A stretch of 64,000 nt of DNA from Blautia sp. MSJ-19. GTDB lineage: Bacteria > Bacillota > Clostridia > Lachnospirales > Lachnospiraceae. The position numbers and the translations under genes are program-made. Position 1 is the first letter of the stretch; every line of letters starts with the position of its first letter. The notes under the pieces were generated by a model. That model saw only the letters and a program-made list of their open reading frames with translations, did no database searches and had not been told where the DNA came from. Positions 1 through 8,367 of this stretch are shown piece by piece. The stretch is taken from contig NZ_JAHLQA010000034.1 in NCBI RefSeq assembly GCF_018918125.1, positions 179,196 through 243,195 of the forward strand. Direction: 5' to 3'.

Positions 1-615
1 GCAGGTATTTATGGCGTAAACGTATGTATGGATACACTGGATATGCTGTATGACATTGATATCAATTATTATTTCCGTCTGAACTTTGCGGGATTTATCA
101 AGATCATTGATGCACTTGGTGGAATTACAATTGATTCTGATTATGATTTTACTTCCAAAAACGTAGAAGGTTTCCATTTCAACAAAGGAAGCAATCAGGT
201 CAATGGTGAGCAGGCACTTGCGTTCTGCCGTGAAAGATATTCTTTCGCAGAAGGTGACCGTCAGCGCGGAAGAAACCAGATGGCTGTTATTCAGGGCGTT
301 TTAAACAAAATTACTTCCCCGGATCTTCTTAAAAATTATCTGTCACTCTTAAACAGTCTGTCCGGATGTTTTGAGACAAATGTTCCTTATGATGTAATTA
401 CCTCTCTGGTAAAACAGCAGCTGGATGATGGTGGCAGCTGGCAGGTTCTTTCCTATAGTGCAGATGGTACCGGTGATTCACAGAAACCATACTCTATGAG
501 TCAGAAAGCTTACGTTATGGTACCTGACCAGACTACTGTAGATAAGGCAAAGACTTTAATGCAGAAGGTCCGTGAAGGATTTGTACTTTCTGAAGCAGAT
601 GTTGCTGCTCAGTAA
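1..615 (+). CDS. LytR-CpsA-Psr (LCP) family protein, 3' part only
   Basis: The reading frame is open to the left edge, so the 5' end of the gene lies outside the window; the ATG at 28 is internal. The visible 204 codons are the C-terminal half of an LCP domain. The segments NFAGFIKIIDALGGI and CRERYSFAEGDRQRGRNQ carry the arginines that contact the pyrophosphate of the polyprenyl substrate in this family. LCP proteins are membrane-anchored, extracytoplasmic enzymes that transfer undecaprenyl-linked glycopolymers (teichoic acid, capsule) to peptidoglycan. The N-terminal membrane anchor must be upstream of the window. The last roughly 60 residues form the usual short tail after the domain. Family identity is clear; which glycopolymer it transfers cannot be told from this fragment. 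Confidence 0.9.
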   Translation, partial: AGIYGVNVCMDTLDMLYDIDINYYFRLNFAGFIKIIDALGGITIDSDYDFTSKNVEGFHFNKGSNQVNGEQALAFCRERYSFAEGDRQRGRNQMAVIQGVLNKITSPDLLKNYLSLLNSLSGCFETNVPYDVITSLVKQQLDDGGSWQVLSYSADGTGDSQKPYSMSQKAYVMVPDQTTVDKAKTLMQKVREGFVLSEADVAAQ

Positions 616-660
616 AATTTTTACAGCATTTTTTTAAACTATTTTCAATATAGAAATACT

Positions 661-694
661 TTTATGGCACTTTAAGTTGTTAAAGTGCCATAAA
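661..694. repeat. 15-bp perfect inverted repeat after the LCP gene
   Basis: Positions 661-675 and 680-694 are exact reverse complements around the loop GTTG. There is no clear T-run on either side, so it is not a textbook intrinsic terminator. It lies 45 bases after the LCP stop and just before the tyrS promoter. It may end LCP transcription or serve as a protein-binding palindrome. Confidence 0.7.
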
Positions 695-700
695 ACATAC

Positions 701-729
701 TTGACAAACTTTTTTTCAATTTGTATACT
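701..729 (+). promoter_or_regulatory. sigma-A promoter of tyrS-alaS
   Basis: TTGACA (701-706), a 17-base spacer, then TATACT (724-729). It is placed immediately before the T-box leader, with transcription expected to begin near 736. Confidence 0.8.
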
Positions 730-744
730 TTTAGAAGTATATAA

Positions 745-985
745 TATCGGCTTTGATGGGAAGAAGTAGCAGAAGAAACACACACAGAGAGTTGCCGGTT
801 GGTGAGAGGCACGTGCACGACTTTTGTGAATACATCCCGGAGCTTCGCACCGAACAAATATAGTAGGCTGCGACGAATTGGCGCTCGTTATCGTGCTTAA
901 TGAGGTAGGAATATTTTCCTGCGAATTTAGGTGGTATCACGGGACCCGGTTCTCGTCCTAAGCGGACAGGAACCGGGCTTTTTTA
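745..985 (+). promoter_or_regulatory. Tyrosine T-box riboswitch with intrinsic terminator
   Basis: The leader has the parts of a T-box: an AGAGAG segment near 785, GGUGAGAGGC-like stem I bases, a GAAUAC specifier region with UAC (Tyr) at 831-833, and the T-box sequence AGGTGGTATCACG at 929-941, whose UGGU pairs with the uncharged tRNA acceptor end. Directly after it is a terminator with stem CCCGGTTC/GAACCGGG (945-952 and 970-977) and T-run 979-984. Uncharged tRNA-Tyr should stabilise the antiterminator and allow transcription of tyrS. The specifier agrees with the downstream tyrosyl-tRNA synthetase. Confidence 0.93.
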
Positions 986-1049
986 TACCATAGCATGTAA
1001 AGAAAACTGCTTGGCAGTTTTCTGCATCTCATAACAGGAGGAAATTATT

Positions 1050-2279
1050 ATGACAGTATGGGAAGAACTTAAGGCCAGAGGCCTGATCGCCCAGGTAACA
1101 GACGAAGACGAGATCAAAGAAATGGTAAACAACGGTAAGGCTACTTTCTACATCGGATTTGACCCTACCGCAGACAGCCTTCATGTAGGACACTTCATGG
1201 CGCTCTGCCTGATGAAACGTCTCCAGATGGCAGGCAACCGTCCGATCGCACTTCTCGGCGGCGGTACCGGTATGATCGGTGACCCGTCAGGAAGAACTGA
1301 CATGCGTCAGATGATGACAAAAGAAACCATCCAGCACAACATTGACTGCTTCAAGAAACAGATGTCCCGCTTCATCGACTTTTCCGATGGCAAGGCACTG
1401 ATGGTCAACAATGCTGACTGGCTTCTGAATCTGAACTATGTAGATCTGCTTCGTGATGTAGGAGCTCATTTCTCAGTAAACCGTATGCTTACTGCAGAGT
1501 GCTACAAACAGCGTATGGAGAGAGGACTTAGCTTCCTTGAATTCAACTACATGATCATGCAGAGCTATGACTTCTATATGTTATACCAGAAATACGGCTG
1601 CAATATGCAGTTCGGCGGTGATGACCAGTGGAGCAACATGCTCGGCGGTACAGAACTGATCCGTCGTAAACTTGGCAAAGATGCATACGCTATGACCATC
1701 ACACTTCTTCTGAACTCAGAAGGTAAGAAGATGGGTAAGACACAGTCCGGTGCTGTATGGCTTGATCCGAACAAGACATCTCCATTTGATTTCTACCAGT
1801 ACTGGAGAAACGTAGACGATGCAGACGTTATCAAATGTATGCGTCTTCTTACTTTCCTTCCGCTTGAACAGATCGACGAGATGGCCAAATGGGAAGGAAG
1901 CCAGTTAAACAAAGCCAAAGAGATCCTTGCATACGAGCTGACCAACCTGGTTCACGGCGAAGAAGAAGCCAAGAAAGCTCAGGAAGGTGCAAGAGCACTG
2001 TTCTCCGGCGGCGCAGACACTGCACATATGCCAAGCACAGAGCTGACTGATGAAGATTTCACAGAAGAGGGAACCATCGACCTTATCACAATGCTGATCA
2101 AGGCAGGTCTTGTTCCGACACGTTCTGAGGGACGTCGTGCGATCGAGCAGGGCGGCGTTTCCATCGACGGTGAAAAGATCACAGACATCAAACACACAGT
2201 TGCCAAAGACGCACTCGCAGGTGACGGTGTTGTCCTCAAACGAGGCAAAAAGAAATTCAACAGAGTTTATGCTAAATAA
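1050..2279 (+). CDS. tyrS: Tyrosyl-tRNA synthetase
   Basis: This cytoplasmic class I synthetase attaches tyrosine to tRNA-Tyr. The 409-residue length is normal for the bacterial enzyme. The ATP-binding HIGH-type motif HVGH is at residues 45-48 and the KMSKS-type loop is KMGKT at 227-231. A C-terminal S4 RNA-binding domain covers about residues 345-405. The start is set by AGGAGG ten bases upstream. It is first in a likely two-gene operon with alaS, 40 bases downstream, and is controlled by the tyrosine T-box in its leader. Confidence 0.97.
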   Translation: MTVWEELKARGLIAQVTDEDEIKEMVNNGKATFYIGFDPTADSLHVGHFMALCLMKRLQMAGNRPIALLGGGTGMIGDPSGRTDMRQMMTKETIQHNIDCFKKQMSRFIDFSDGKALMVNNADWLLNLNYVDLLRDVGAHFSVNRMLTAECYKQRMERGLSFLEFNYMIMQSYDFYMLYQKYGCNMQFGGDDQWSNMLGGTELIRRKLGKDAYAMTITLLLNSEGKKMGKTQSGAVWLDPNKTSPFDFYQYWRNVDDADVIKCMRLLTFLPLEQIDEMAKWEGSQLNKAKEILAYELTNLVHGEEEAKKAQEGARALFSGGADTAHMPSTELTDEDFTEEGTIDLITMLIKAGLVPTRSEGRRAIEQGGVSIDGEKITDIKHTVAKDALAGDGVVLKRGKKKFNRVYAK

Positions 2280-2319
2280 TAAGTATTTTTTTGATAAATA
2301 CTTTTAGGAGGAAAGAATC

Positions 2320-4959
2320 ATGAAGAAATACGGAGTAAACGAACTTCGTCAGATGTTCCTTGATTTCATGGAGAGCAAAGGACATCTCGCAATGAAAAGC
2401 TTCTCCCTGGTACCTCAGGGAGACAAGAGCCTCCTGCTGATCAACGCAGGTATGGCTCCACTGAAACCATATTTTACAGGCGCAGAGAAACCGCCGAGAA
2501 CAAGAGTCACCACATGTCAGAAATGTATCCGTACCGGTGATATCGAAAACGTTGGTAAGACAGCACGTCACGGTACCTTCTTTGAGATGCTTGGTAACTT
2601 CTCTTTTGGGGATTACTTCAAGACAGAAGCAATCCACTGGTCCTGGGAATTCCTGACAGAAGTCGTTGGTCTGGATGCAAACAGACTGTACCCGTCAGTA
2701 TATCTGGATGATGATGAAGCATTCGACATCTGGAATAAAGAAATCGGAATCCCGGCAGACAGAATTTTCCGTTTCGGTAAAGAAGATAACTTCTGGGAGC
2801 ACGGCGCAGGTCCTTGCGGTCCATGTTCTGAGATCTACTATGACCGTGGAGAGAAATACGGCTGCGGCAAGCCTGGTTGCACCGTAGGCTGCGACTGCGA
2901 CCGTTACATGGAAGTATGGAACAACGTATTCACTCAGTTCGAGAACGATGGAAACGGAAACTATACAACCCTGAAACAGAAGAACATCGATACAGGTATG
3001 GGTCTTGAGCGTCTGGCAGTTGTTGTTCAGGATGTTGACTCTATCTTTGATGTAGATACCATCTGTGCACTTCGTAACCTGGTATGCGAGATCGCAGGCA
3101 AGGAATATGAGAAGAACTATCAGGATGACGTATCCATCCGTCTGATCACAGATCATATCCGTTCTGCAACATTTATGATCTCCGATGGTATCATGCCGAC
3201 CAATGAAGGACGTGGATATGTACTCCGTCGTCTGATCCGTCGTGCAGCACGTCATGGACGTCTTCTGGGAATCAAGGGAACTTTCCTTGCAAAGCTCAGT
3301 GCAGAAGTGATCAACGGATCCAAAGCAGGATATCCGGAACTGGAAGAAAAGAAAGAGTTCATCTTCAAAGTCCTGACAAACGAAGAGAACCAGTTCAACA
3401 AGACCATCGACCAGGGTCTCCGCATCCTTGCAGACATGGAAGAAGAAATGAAAGCAGCCGGAGTAAAAACTCTTTCCGGAGAAAATGCATTCAAACTGTA
3501 CGATACTTACGGATTCCCGCTTGACCTTACCAAAGAGATCCTTGAGGAAAAGGGTTACGGAATCGACGAAGACGGCTTCCAGAAAGCAATGGAAGAGCAG
3601 AGAGTCAAAGCACGTACTGCACGTGAAGTGACCAACTACATGGGAGCTGACGCTACCGTATATGATGAGATCGATGTCAACGTAACGACAGAGTTCGAAG
3701 GATACGATCACCTCACATATGATTCCGAAATCACAGTTCTCACAACAGAAAAAGAAATCGCAACTTCTCTGATGGAAGGTCAGAAAGGTACTGTATTTGT
3801 AAAAGAAACACCATTCTACGCTACCATGGGTGGACAGGAAGGTGATACTGGTGTGATCGAGACTGCAAATGGCAAATTTGTAGTAGAAGATACCATCAAA
3901 CTTCGTGGCGGTAAATTCGGTCATGTCGGACATATGGAATCCGGAATGCTTTCCACAGGAGAGACTGTAACTCTTAAAGTCAATGAGCAGGCCCGCCGTG
4001 ACACAGAGAAGAACCACAGTGCAACACATCTTCTCCAGAAAGCACTCAAGACTGTCCTTGGTTCTCACGTAGAACAGAAAGGTTCCCTGGTAACTCCTGA
4101 CAGACTTCGTTTCGACTTCGCACACTTCCAGGCAATGACACCGGAAGAGATCGCAGAGGCAGAAGCTCTCGTAAACAAAGAGATCCAGGCAGCTCTTCCT
4201 GTAGTGACAGATGTCATGGATATCGAAGAAGCCAAGAAATCCGGTGCAATGGCTCTGTTCGGCGAGAAATACGACCAGAAGGTACGTGTCGTATCCATGG
4301 GCGACTTCTCCAAAGAACTCTGCGGTGGTACACACGTTAAGAACACAAGCTCTATCATGCTCTTCAAGATCGTATCCGAGGCCGGTATCGCAGCAGGTGT
4401 ACGTCGTATCGAGGCACTGACAGGAAACGGTGTTATTGAATATTATAAGAAACAGGAAGCTATGCTTCATGAGGCTGCCAAAGCACTCAAGGCACAGCCG
4501 GCAGAAGTTGCTGAGAAGATCACACATCTCCAGGCAGAAGTCAAATCTCTCCAGAGCGAGAACGAATCCCTCAAGAGCAAACTGGCTCAGGGATCTCTCG
4601 GTGATGTCATGGATCAGATCGTAGATGTCAAAGGCGTGAAACTCCTTGCAGCCAAGGTTGAGGGCGTTGACATGAACGGACTCCGTGATCTTGGCGACCA
4701 GCTCAAAGAAAAGATCGGAGAGGGCGTTGTTGTCCTTGCCGCTGTAAACGGCGGCAAAGTAAATCTCCTTGCCATGGCTACAGATGCAGCACAGAAAGCA
4801 GGAGCACATGCAGGTAACCTTATCAAAGGTGTCGCAGCGATCGTAGGCGGTGGCGGCGGCGGCCGTCCGAACATGGCTCAGGCCGGCGGAAAGAATCCGG
4901 AAAAAGCGGACGAAGCAGTCAAAGCAGCAGCAGGAATCCTGGAACAGCAGATTCACTAA
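2320..4959 (+). CDS. alaS: Alanyl-tRNA synthetase
   Basis: This class II synthetase charges tRNA-Ala and edits mischarged Ser/Gly. The 879-residue protein has the catalytic core (about 1-460), then the editing domain with zinc ligands HSATH at 566-570 and CGGTH starting at 668, a coiled coil near 720-760, and the glycine-rich C-Ala domain at the end. AGGAGG at 2306-2311 sets the start. It lies 40 bases after tyrS. The gap holds only a weak AT-rich hairpin (2281-2288 with 2296-2303), so cotranscription under the tyrosine T-box is likely. No strong terminator follows. Confidence 0.97.
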   Translation: MKKYGVNELRQMFLDFMESKGHLAMKSFSLVPQGDKSLLLINAGMAPLKPYFTGAEKPPRTRVTTCQKCIRTGDIENVGKTARHGTFFEMLGNFSFGDYFKTEAIHWSWEFLTEVVGLDANRLYPSVYLDDDEAFDIWNKEIGIPADRIFRFGKEDNFWEHGAGPCGPCSEIYYDRGEKYGCGKPGCTVGCDCDRYMEVWNNVFTQFENDGNGNYTTLKQKNIDTGMGLERLAVVVQDVDSIFDVDTICALRNLVCEIAGKEYEKNYQDDVSIRLITDHIRSATFMISDGIMPTNEGRGYVLRRLIRRAARHGRLLGIKGTFLAKLSAEVINGSKAGYPELEEKKEFIFKVLTNEENQFNKTIDQGLRILADMEEEMKAAGVKTLSGENAFKLYDTYGFPLDLTKEILEEKGYGIDEDGFQKAMEEQRVKARTAREVTNYMGADATVYDEIDVNVTTEFEGYDHLTYDSEITVLTTEKEIATSLMEGQKGTVFVKETPFYATMGGQEGDTGVIETANGKFVVEDTIKLRGGKFGHVGHMESGMLSTGETVTLKVNEQARRDTEKNHSATHLLQKALKTVLGSHVEQKGSLVTPDRLRFDFAHFQAMTPEEIAEAEALVNKEIQAALPVVTDVMDIEEAKKSGAMALFGEKYDQKVRVVSMGDFSKELCGGTHVKNTSSIMLFKIVSEAGIAAGVRRIEALTGNGVIEYYKKQEAMLHEAAKALKAQPAEVAEKITHLQAEVKSLQSENESLKSKLAQGSLGDVMDQIVDVKGVKLLAAKVEGVDMNGLRDLGDQLKEKIGEGVVVLAAVNGGKVNLLAMATDAAQKAGAHAGNLIKGVAAIVGGGGGGRPNMAQAGGKNPEKADEAVKAAAGILEQQIH

Positions 4960-5011
4960 AAAGCGCATTTTTTGTCAAAAATAATTTTTTTCTAAATTTA
5001 GCCAAAAGATG

Positions 5012-5041
5012 TTGACGAATGTTATCACTATGTTATATAAT
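5012..5041 (+). promoter_or_regulatory. sigma-A promoter of rpsU
   Basis: TTGACG (5012-5017), an 18-base spacer, then TATAAT (5036-5041). It is 78 bases before the rpsU start codon. Confidence 0.75.
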
Positions 5042-5068
5042 AACAGTCGTGCAAGAAAAATACCCAGA

Positions 5069-5097
5069 CAGTTGTATTTTAGCACAATCTACAACTG
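5069..5097 (+). promoter_or_regulatory. hairpin in the rpsU leader next to the ribosome site
   Basis: CAGTTGTA (5069-5076) can pair with TACAACTG (5090-5097). The stem ends directly beside the GGAGGGAGG ribosome-binding region, so it could modulate S21 translation. No family of leader RNA was recognised. Confidence 0.4.
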
Positions 5098-5119
5098 GAG
5101 GGAGGTTAGGTGTGAGTCT

Positions 5120-5296
5120 ATGTCAAACGTTATCGTAAAAGAAAACGAGACTTTAGATAGCGCTCTTCGCAGATTCAAGAGAAGCTGTGCAAAAGCAGGT
5201 ATCCAGCAGGAAATCCGCAAGAGAGAGCATTACGAGAAACCAAGCGTTCGTCGTAAGAAAAAATCTGAAGCCGCAAGAAAACGTAAATATAATTAA
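5120..5296 (+). CDS. rpsU: 30S ribosomal protein S21
   Basis: The 58-residue protein matches S21 in length and sequence: a basic N-terminal helix with [18 protein letters not shown], then [23 protein letters not shown]21 binds the 30S platform near the 3' end of 16S rRNA and helps initiation. The frame is open further upstream, but the family start MSNVIVKEN at 5120 is preceded by GGAGGGAGG, which fixes it. It is monocistronic, with its own promoter and terminator. Confidence 0.97.
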   Translation: MSNVIVKENETLDSALRRFKRSCAKAGIQQEIRKREHYEKPSVRRKKKSEAARKRKYN

Positions 5297-5305
5297 TTGT
5301 GCGCA

Positions 5306-5340
5306 AAAAATCCCTGGCGACAAGTTCGTCAGGGATTTTT
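5306..5340 (+). terminator. rpsU terminator
   Basis: AAAAATCCCTG (5306-5316) pairs with CAGGGATTTTT (5330-5340), giving an 11-bp stem that ends in a T-run. Its A-run also makes it usable from the opposite strand. Confidence 0.85.
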
Positions 5341-5399
5341 AAAATTTGCAAATTGTCACTCAATTAACAATGCTGTAACAATGACTAAAGGAAATCTAT

Positions 5400-6962
5400 A
5401 TGCATCGTATTGTCCATACCTTTAAAAAGATCCTACAGTTATTATTTAACAGAATCTTCTATGTTGCAATTGCTTTGCTTGTTCAGATGGCCTGGCTTCT
5501 GATCACTGCCTGGCGACTTGCTGCATATTCAAAATATTTTTCCAACATAATAGGAATTCTCAGTGTTTTGATTGTCCTTTGGATCGTAAACAAAAAGATC
5601 AATCCTTCGTACAAACTTGGCTGGACAATCCTGATCATGACAGTTCCTGTATTTGGTGTGCTTCTGTATCTGCTTTTTGGCAAATCCAGAATTGCACAGG
5701 AAATACAGAACAAATACGCACAGGTTCAGGAAGAAAGTCTGCCCTATATGAAAGCTGTACCAGAAACAACCGAAGCTTTAAAAGAAGAATCGCCTTCTGC
5801 TGCCGTACAGTCCAGATATATCCATCAGTATTCCAGTTTTCCAGTCCATACAAATACAACTGCAGAGTATTTTCAAGTGGGAGATGACATGTTCCCTGTT
5901 CTGGTCCGGGAATTGGAACAGGCAGAACACTACATTTATATTGAATATTTTATTATCAACGATGGGGTCATGTGGCGTACGATTTTGGATATTCTGGAGC
6001 GCAAGGCTTCCGAGGGCGTTGATGTCCGTCTGATTTATGACGGCTTTGGCTGTCTGACCACTCTTCCGTATCATTATGATCGCTTTTTAAAAGGAAAAGG
6101 AATTCAGTGCCAGGTATTTAATCCTTTTCGCCCACTTCTGAATATCGTACAGAATAATCGCGATCATCGGAAAATATGCGTGATTGACGGAAAGACAGGT
6201 TTTACCGGTGGCATCAATCTGGCAGATGAATATATCAACCAGAAACGTCGTTTTGGACATTGGAAAGATACTGCTGTTATGCTAAAAGGCGAAGCAGTCT
6301 GGAATATGACCGTTATGTTTCTGCATATGTGGAATGTAATCGCCAACTCTACAGATTCAATTGATCATGAGGCATACCTTCCACACCGTTTTCATCCAGA
6401 ACCTTTCGAAAGCGATGGATTTGTACAACCATACAGTGATACGCCTCTTGACGGAGAGATTGTTGGAGAAAATGTTTATCTGAACATTATTAATCGTGCC
6501 CGAAAATATGTTTATATCTGTACCCCATACCTGATCATCGACAATGAGATGATGACAGCGCTTTGTCTGGCCGCCAAAAGTGGGGTCGATGTCCGGATCA
6601 TGACACCAGGCATTCCCGACAAAAAGATGGTTTTTCTTCTGACACAATCTTACTATGAACAGCTTCTGGAAGCGGGTGTACGAATCTATGAATATCAGCC
6701 TGGATTTCTGCATGCAAAATCTTTTGTCTGTGATGATGAGATTGCTGTAGTCGGTACCATCAATCTGGACTATCGCAGTCTGTATCTTCATTTTGAAAAT
6801 GGTGTCTGGTTTTACAAAAATAATGTTATCCAGGACATCCTTGCTGATTTTCAGGAAACACTCAACTATTGCGATCCAATCAGCATCGAATTCTGTAAAA
6901 AACGTAATGTAATCATTCGAGGATTTCAGAGCATTCTCCGTTTATTTGCCCCATTACTCTGA
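5400..6962 (+). CDS. cls: Cardiolipin synthase (PLD family)
   Basis: This membrane enzyme makes cardiolipin by phosphatidyl transfer between two phosphatidylglycerols. The 520-residue protein has two N-terminal membrane segments (about 17-40 and 48-92, the second region probably two strands across the membrane). These are followed by two phospholipase D domains, each with a complete HKD motif: H256-x-K258-x4-D263 and H438-x-K440-x4-D445. The length is typical of Firmicute Cls. AAAGGAAA seven bases upstream supports the ATG. A weak TTGTCA-17-TAACAA promoter (5353-5381) precedes it, and a terminator follows. It appears monocistronic. Confidence 0.92.
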   Translation: MHRIVHTFKKILQLLFNRIFYVAIALLVQMAWLLITAWRLAAYSKYFSNIIGILSVLIVLWIVNKKINPSYKLGWTILIMTVPVFGVLLYLLFGKSRIAQEIQNKYAQVQEESLPYMKAVPETTEALKEESPSAAVQSRYIHQYSSFPVHTNTTAEYFQVGDDMFPVLVRELEQAEHYIYIEYFIINDGVMWRTILDILERKASEGVDVRLIYDGFGCLTTLPYHYDRFLKGKGIQCQVFNPFRPLLNIVQNNRDHRKICVIDGKTGFTGGINLADEYINQKRRFGHWKDTAVMLKGEAVWNMTVMFLHMWNVIANSTDSIDHEAYLPHRFHPEPFESDGFVQPYSDTPLDGEIVGENVYLNIINRARKYVYICTPYLIIDNEMMTALCLAAKSGVDVRIMTPGIPDKKMVFLLTQSYYEQLLEAGVRIYEYQPGFLHAKSFVCDDEIAVVGTINLDYRSLYLHFENGVWFYKNNVIQDILADFQETLNYCDPISIEFCKKRNVIIRGFQSILRLFAPLL

Positions 6963-6971
6963 TTTTTATAA

Positions 6972-7018
6972 AACACAGGACATTTTTACTTGTTAATGAG
7001 ATGTCCTGTGTTCTTTTT
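6972..7018 (+). terminator. cls terminator
   Basis: AACACAGGACAT (6972-6983) pairs perfectly with ATGTCCTGTGTT (7001-7012) around a 17-base loop, followed by CTTTTT. Confidence 0.85.
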
Positions 7019-7078
7019 AAGTCATAATTCAGACTATTTTCTTTTACAATAATAACAAACAGTTCCTCTGAGGTTTTT

Positions 7079-8260
7079 ATGAACAGCAAAAACCGATGTC
7101 TTCTTTCTATAATTCTCACATTTTTTATTCTGTATATGAACACGGCAAACATACTGGCAGAACCGATAGAAGCTGTTTCTCCGGAGATTTCTGCCCCAAG
7201 TGGTGTACTTATGGAAGCAGAAAGTGGGCAGATTCTCTATGCCAAAGATAAAGATACACGCAGAAGCCCTGCCAGTGTAACTAAAATCATGACTTTAATT
7301 CTTATTTTTGACAAAATTCATGATGGCAGTATCCAATTGAATGATACGGTTACGACCAGTGCACATGCCAAGTCCATGGGTGGTTCACAGGTGTTTCTTG
7401 AGGAAGGGGAAACTCAGACTGTGGAAACACTGATTAAATGCATTGTGATTGCCTCTGGAAATGATGCCAGCGTTGCCATGGCTGAATTCATTTCCGGAAG
7501 TGAATCAGAATTTGTAGCACAAATGAATCAGAGAGCAGCTTCTCTTGGAATGAAAAACACCCATTTTACAGATTGCTGTGGTCTGACAGATTCCGATGAG
7601 CACTATACTACTGCACAGGACATTGCTATCATGAGTCGGGAACTGATCATAAATTATCCGGAAATTTTTAAATATTCTTCTATCTGGATGGAAAATATCA
7701 CACATGTGACCAGACAGGGCAGCAAAGAATTTGGACTGACAAATACCAATCGGCTGATTCGCACTTACCCTGGCTGCAAAGGTCTGAAAACAGGAAGTAC
7801 CAGTAAAGCCGGCTTCTGTCTCTCAGCAGTAGCAGAACAAAAAAATCTTACATTGATCTCCGTAGTCATGGCTGCTCCGGACTATAAGGCCAGACTAAAA
7901 GATGCTGCAACGCTTCTGGACTATGGTTTTTCACACTGCAGCATCTATACCGATGAACAACCAGATCCTCTTCCTGATATTCCGATCCGTCAGGGAAAAA
8001 TTTCTTCTGTTTCTCTGAAATACGAAAAAACTTTTCGTTACCTGAGTACAGATGGTACAGCACTTACAGAAATACAGAAATCGTATATTCTTCCCCAAAG
8101 TGCAGATGCTCCGGTCAAAAAAGGAGATAAAGCCGGAGAAGTCATATATTCCAATGGACACAAAGAACTTGGGCGTGTGTCGGTTCTTTATGCACAGACT
8201 GTAAAAAAACAGACATATCCGGACTGTATCCGGGAAATACTCTATACTTTCTGGTTCTGA
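7079..8260 (+). CDS. D-alanyl-D-alanine carboxypeptidase (DacF/PBP5 type), copy 1
   Basis: This exported low-molecular-weight penicillin-binding protein trims the terminal D-Ala from peptidoglycan pentapeptides. Residues 1-28 form a signal peptide (hydrophobic 8-25). Three serine-peptidase S11 motifs are present: S66-x-x-K69, S126-G-N128 and K237-T-G239. A beta-rich C-terminal region (about 285-375) follows, and the last residues look amphipathic, as in membrane-bound PBP5. The 393-residue length is normal. A second member of the family lies at 12492. Only a weak TACAAT -10-like element was seen upstream (about 7045). Confidence 0.92.
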   Translation: MNSKNRCLLSIILTFFILYMNTANILAEPIEAVSPEISAPSGVLMEAESGQILYAKDKDTRRSPASVTKIMTLILIFDKIHDGSIQLNDTVTTSAHAKSMGGSQVFLEEGETQTVETLIKCIVIASGNDASVAMAEFISGSESEFVAQMNQRAASLGMKNTHFTDCCGLTDSDEHYTTAQDIAIMSRELIINYPEIFKYSSIWMENITHVTRQGSKEFGLTNTNRLIRTYPGCKGLKTGSTSKAGFCLSAVAEQKNLTLISVVMAAPDYKARLKDAATLLDYGFSHCSIYTDEQPDPLPDIPIRQGKISSVSLKYEKTFRYLSTDGTALTEIQKSYILPQSADAPVKKGDKAGEVIYSNGHKELGRVSVLYAQTVKKQTYPDCIREILYTFWF

Positions 8261-8287
8261 CCGGTTCTTCCGGATACCTGAAATCTT

Positions 8288-8316
8288 TTGACAAGGTCAT
8301 CTGTTAAGGGTATAAT
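8288..8316 (+). promoter_or_regulatory. consensus sigma-A promoter before the MoeA-like gene
   Basis: TTGACA (8288-8293), a 17-base spacer, TATAAT (8311-8316): an exact match to consensus. It probably drives the MoeA-like gene and the following genes up to the second dac gene, since the gaps there are short and lack terminators. Confidence 0.88.
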
Positions 8317-8367
8317 ATTATTCAAAACGCATTTGCATAATATCTCACAGACAGGAGAAAAGATATC

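Noticed and set aside
2695..4968. A 757-residue open frame on the minus strand opposite alaS
   Set aside because: It is a mirror of alaS codon use: cysteine- and phenylalanine-rich, no family motif, no ribosome site, and alaS itself is certain.
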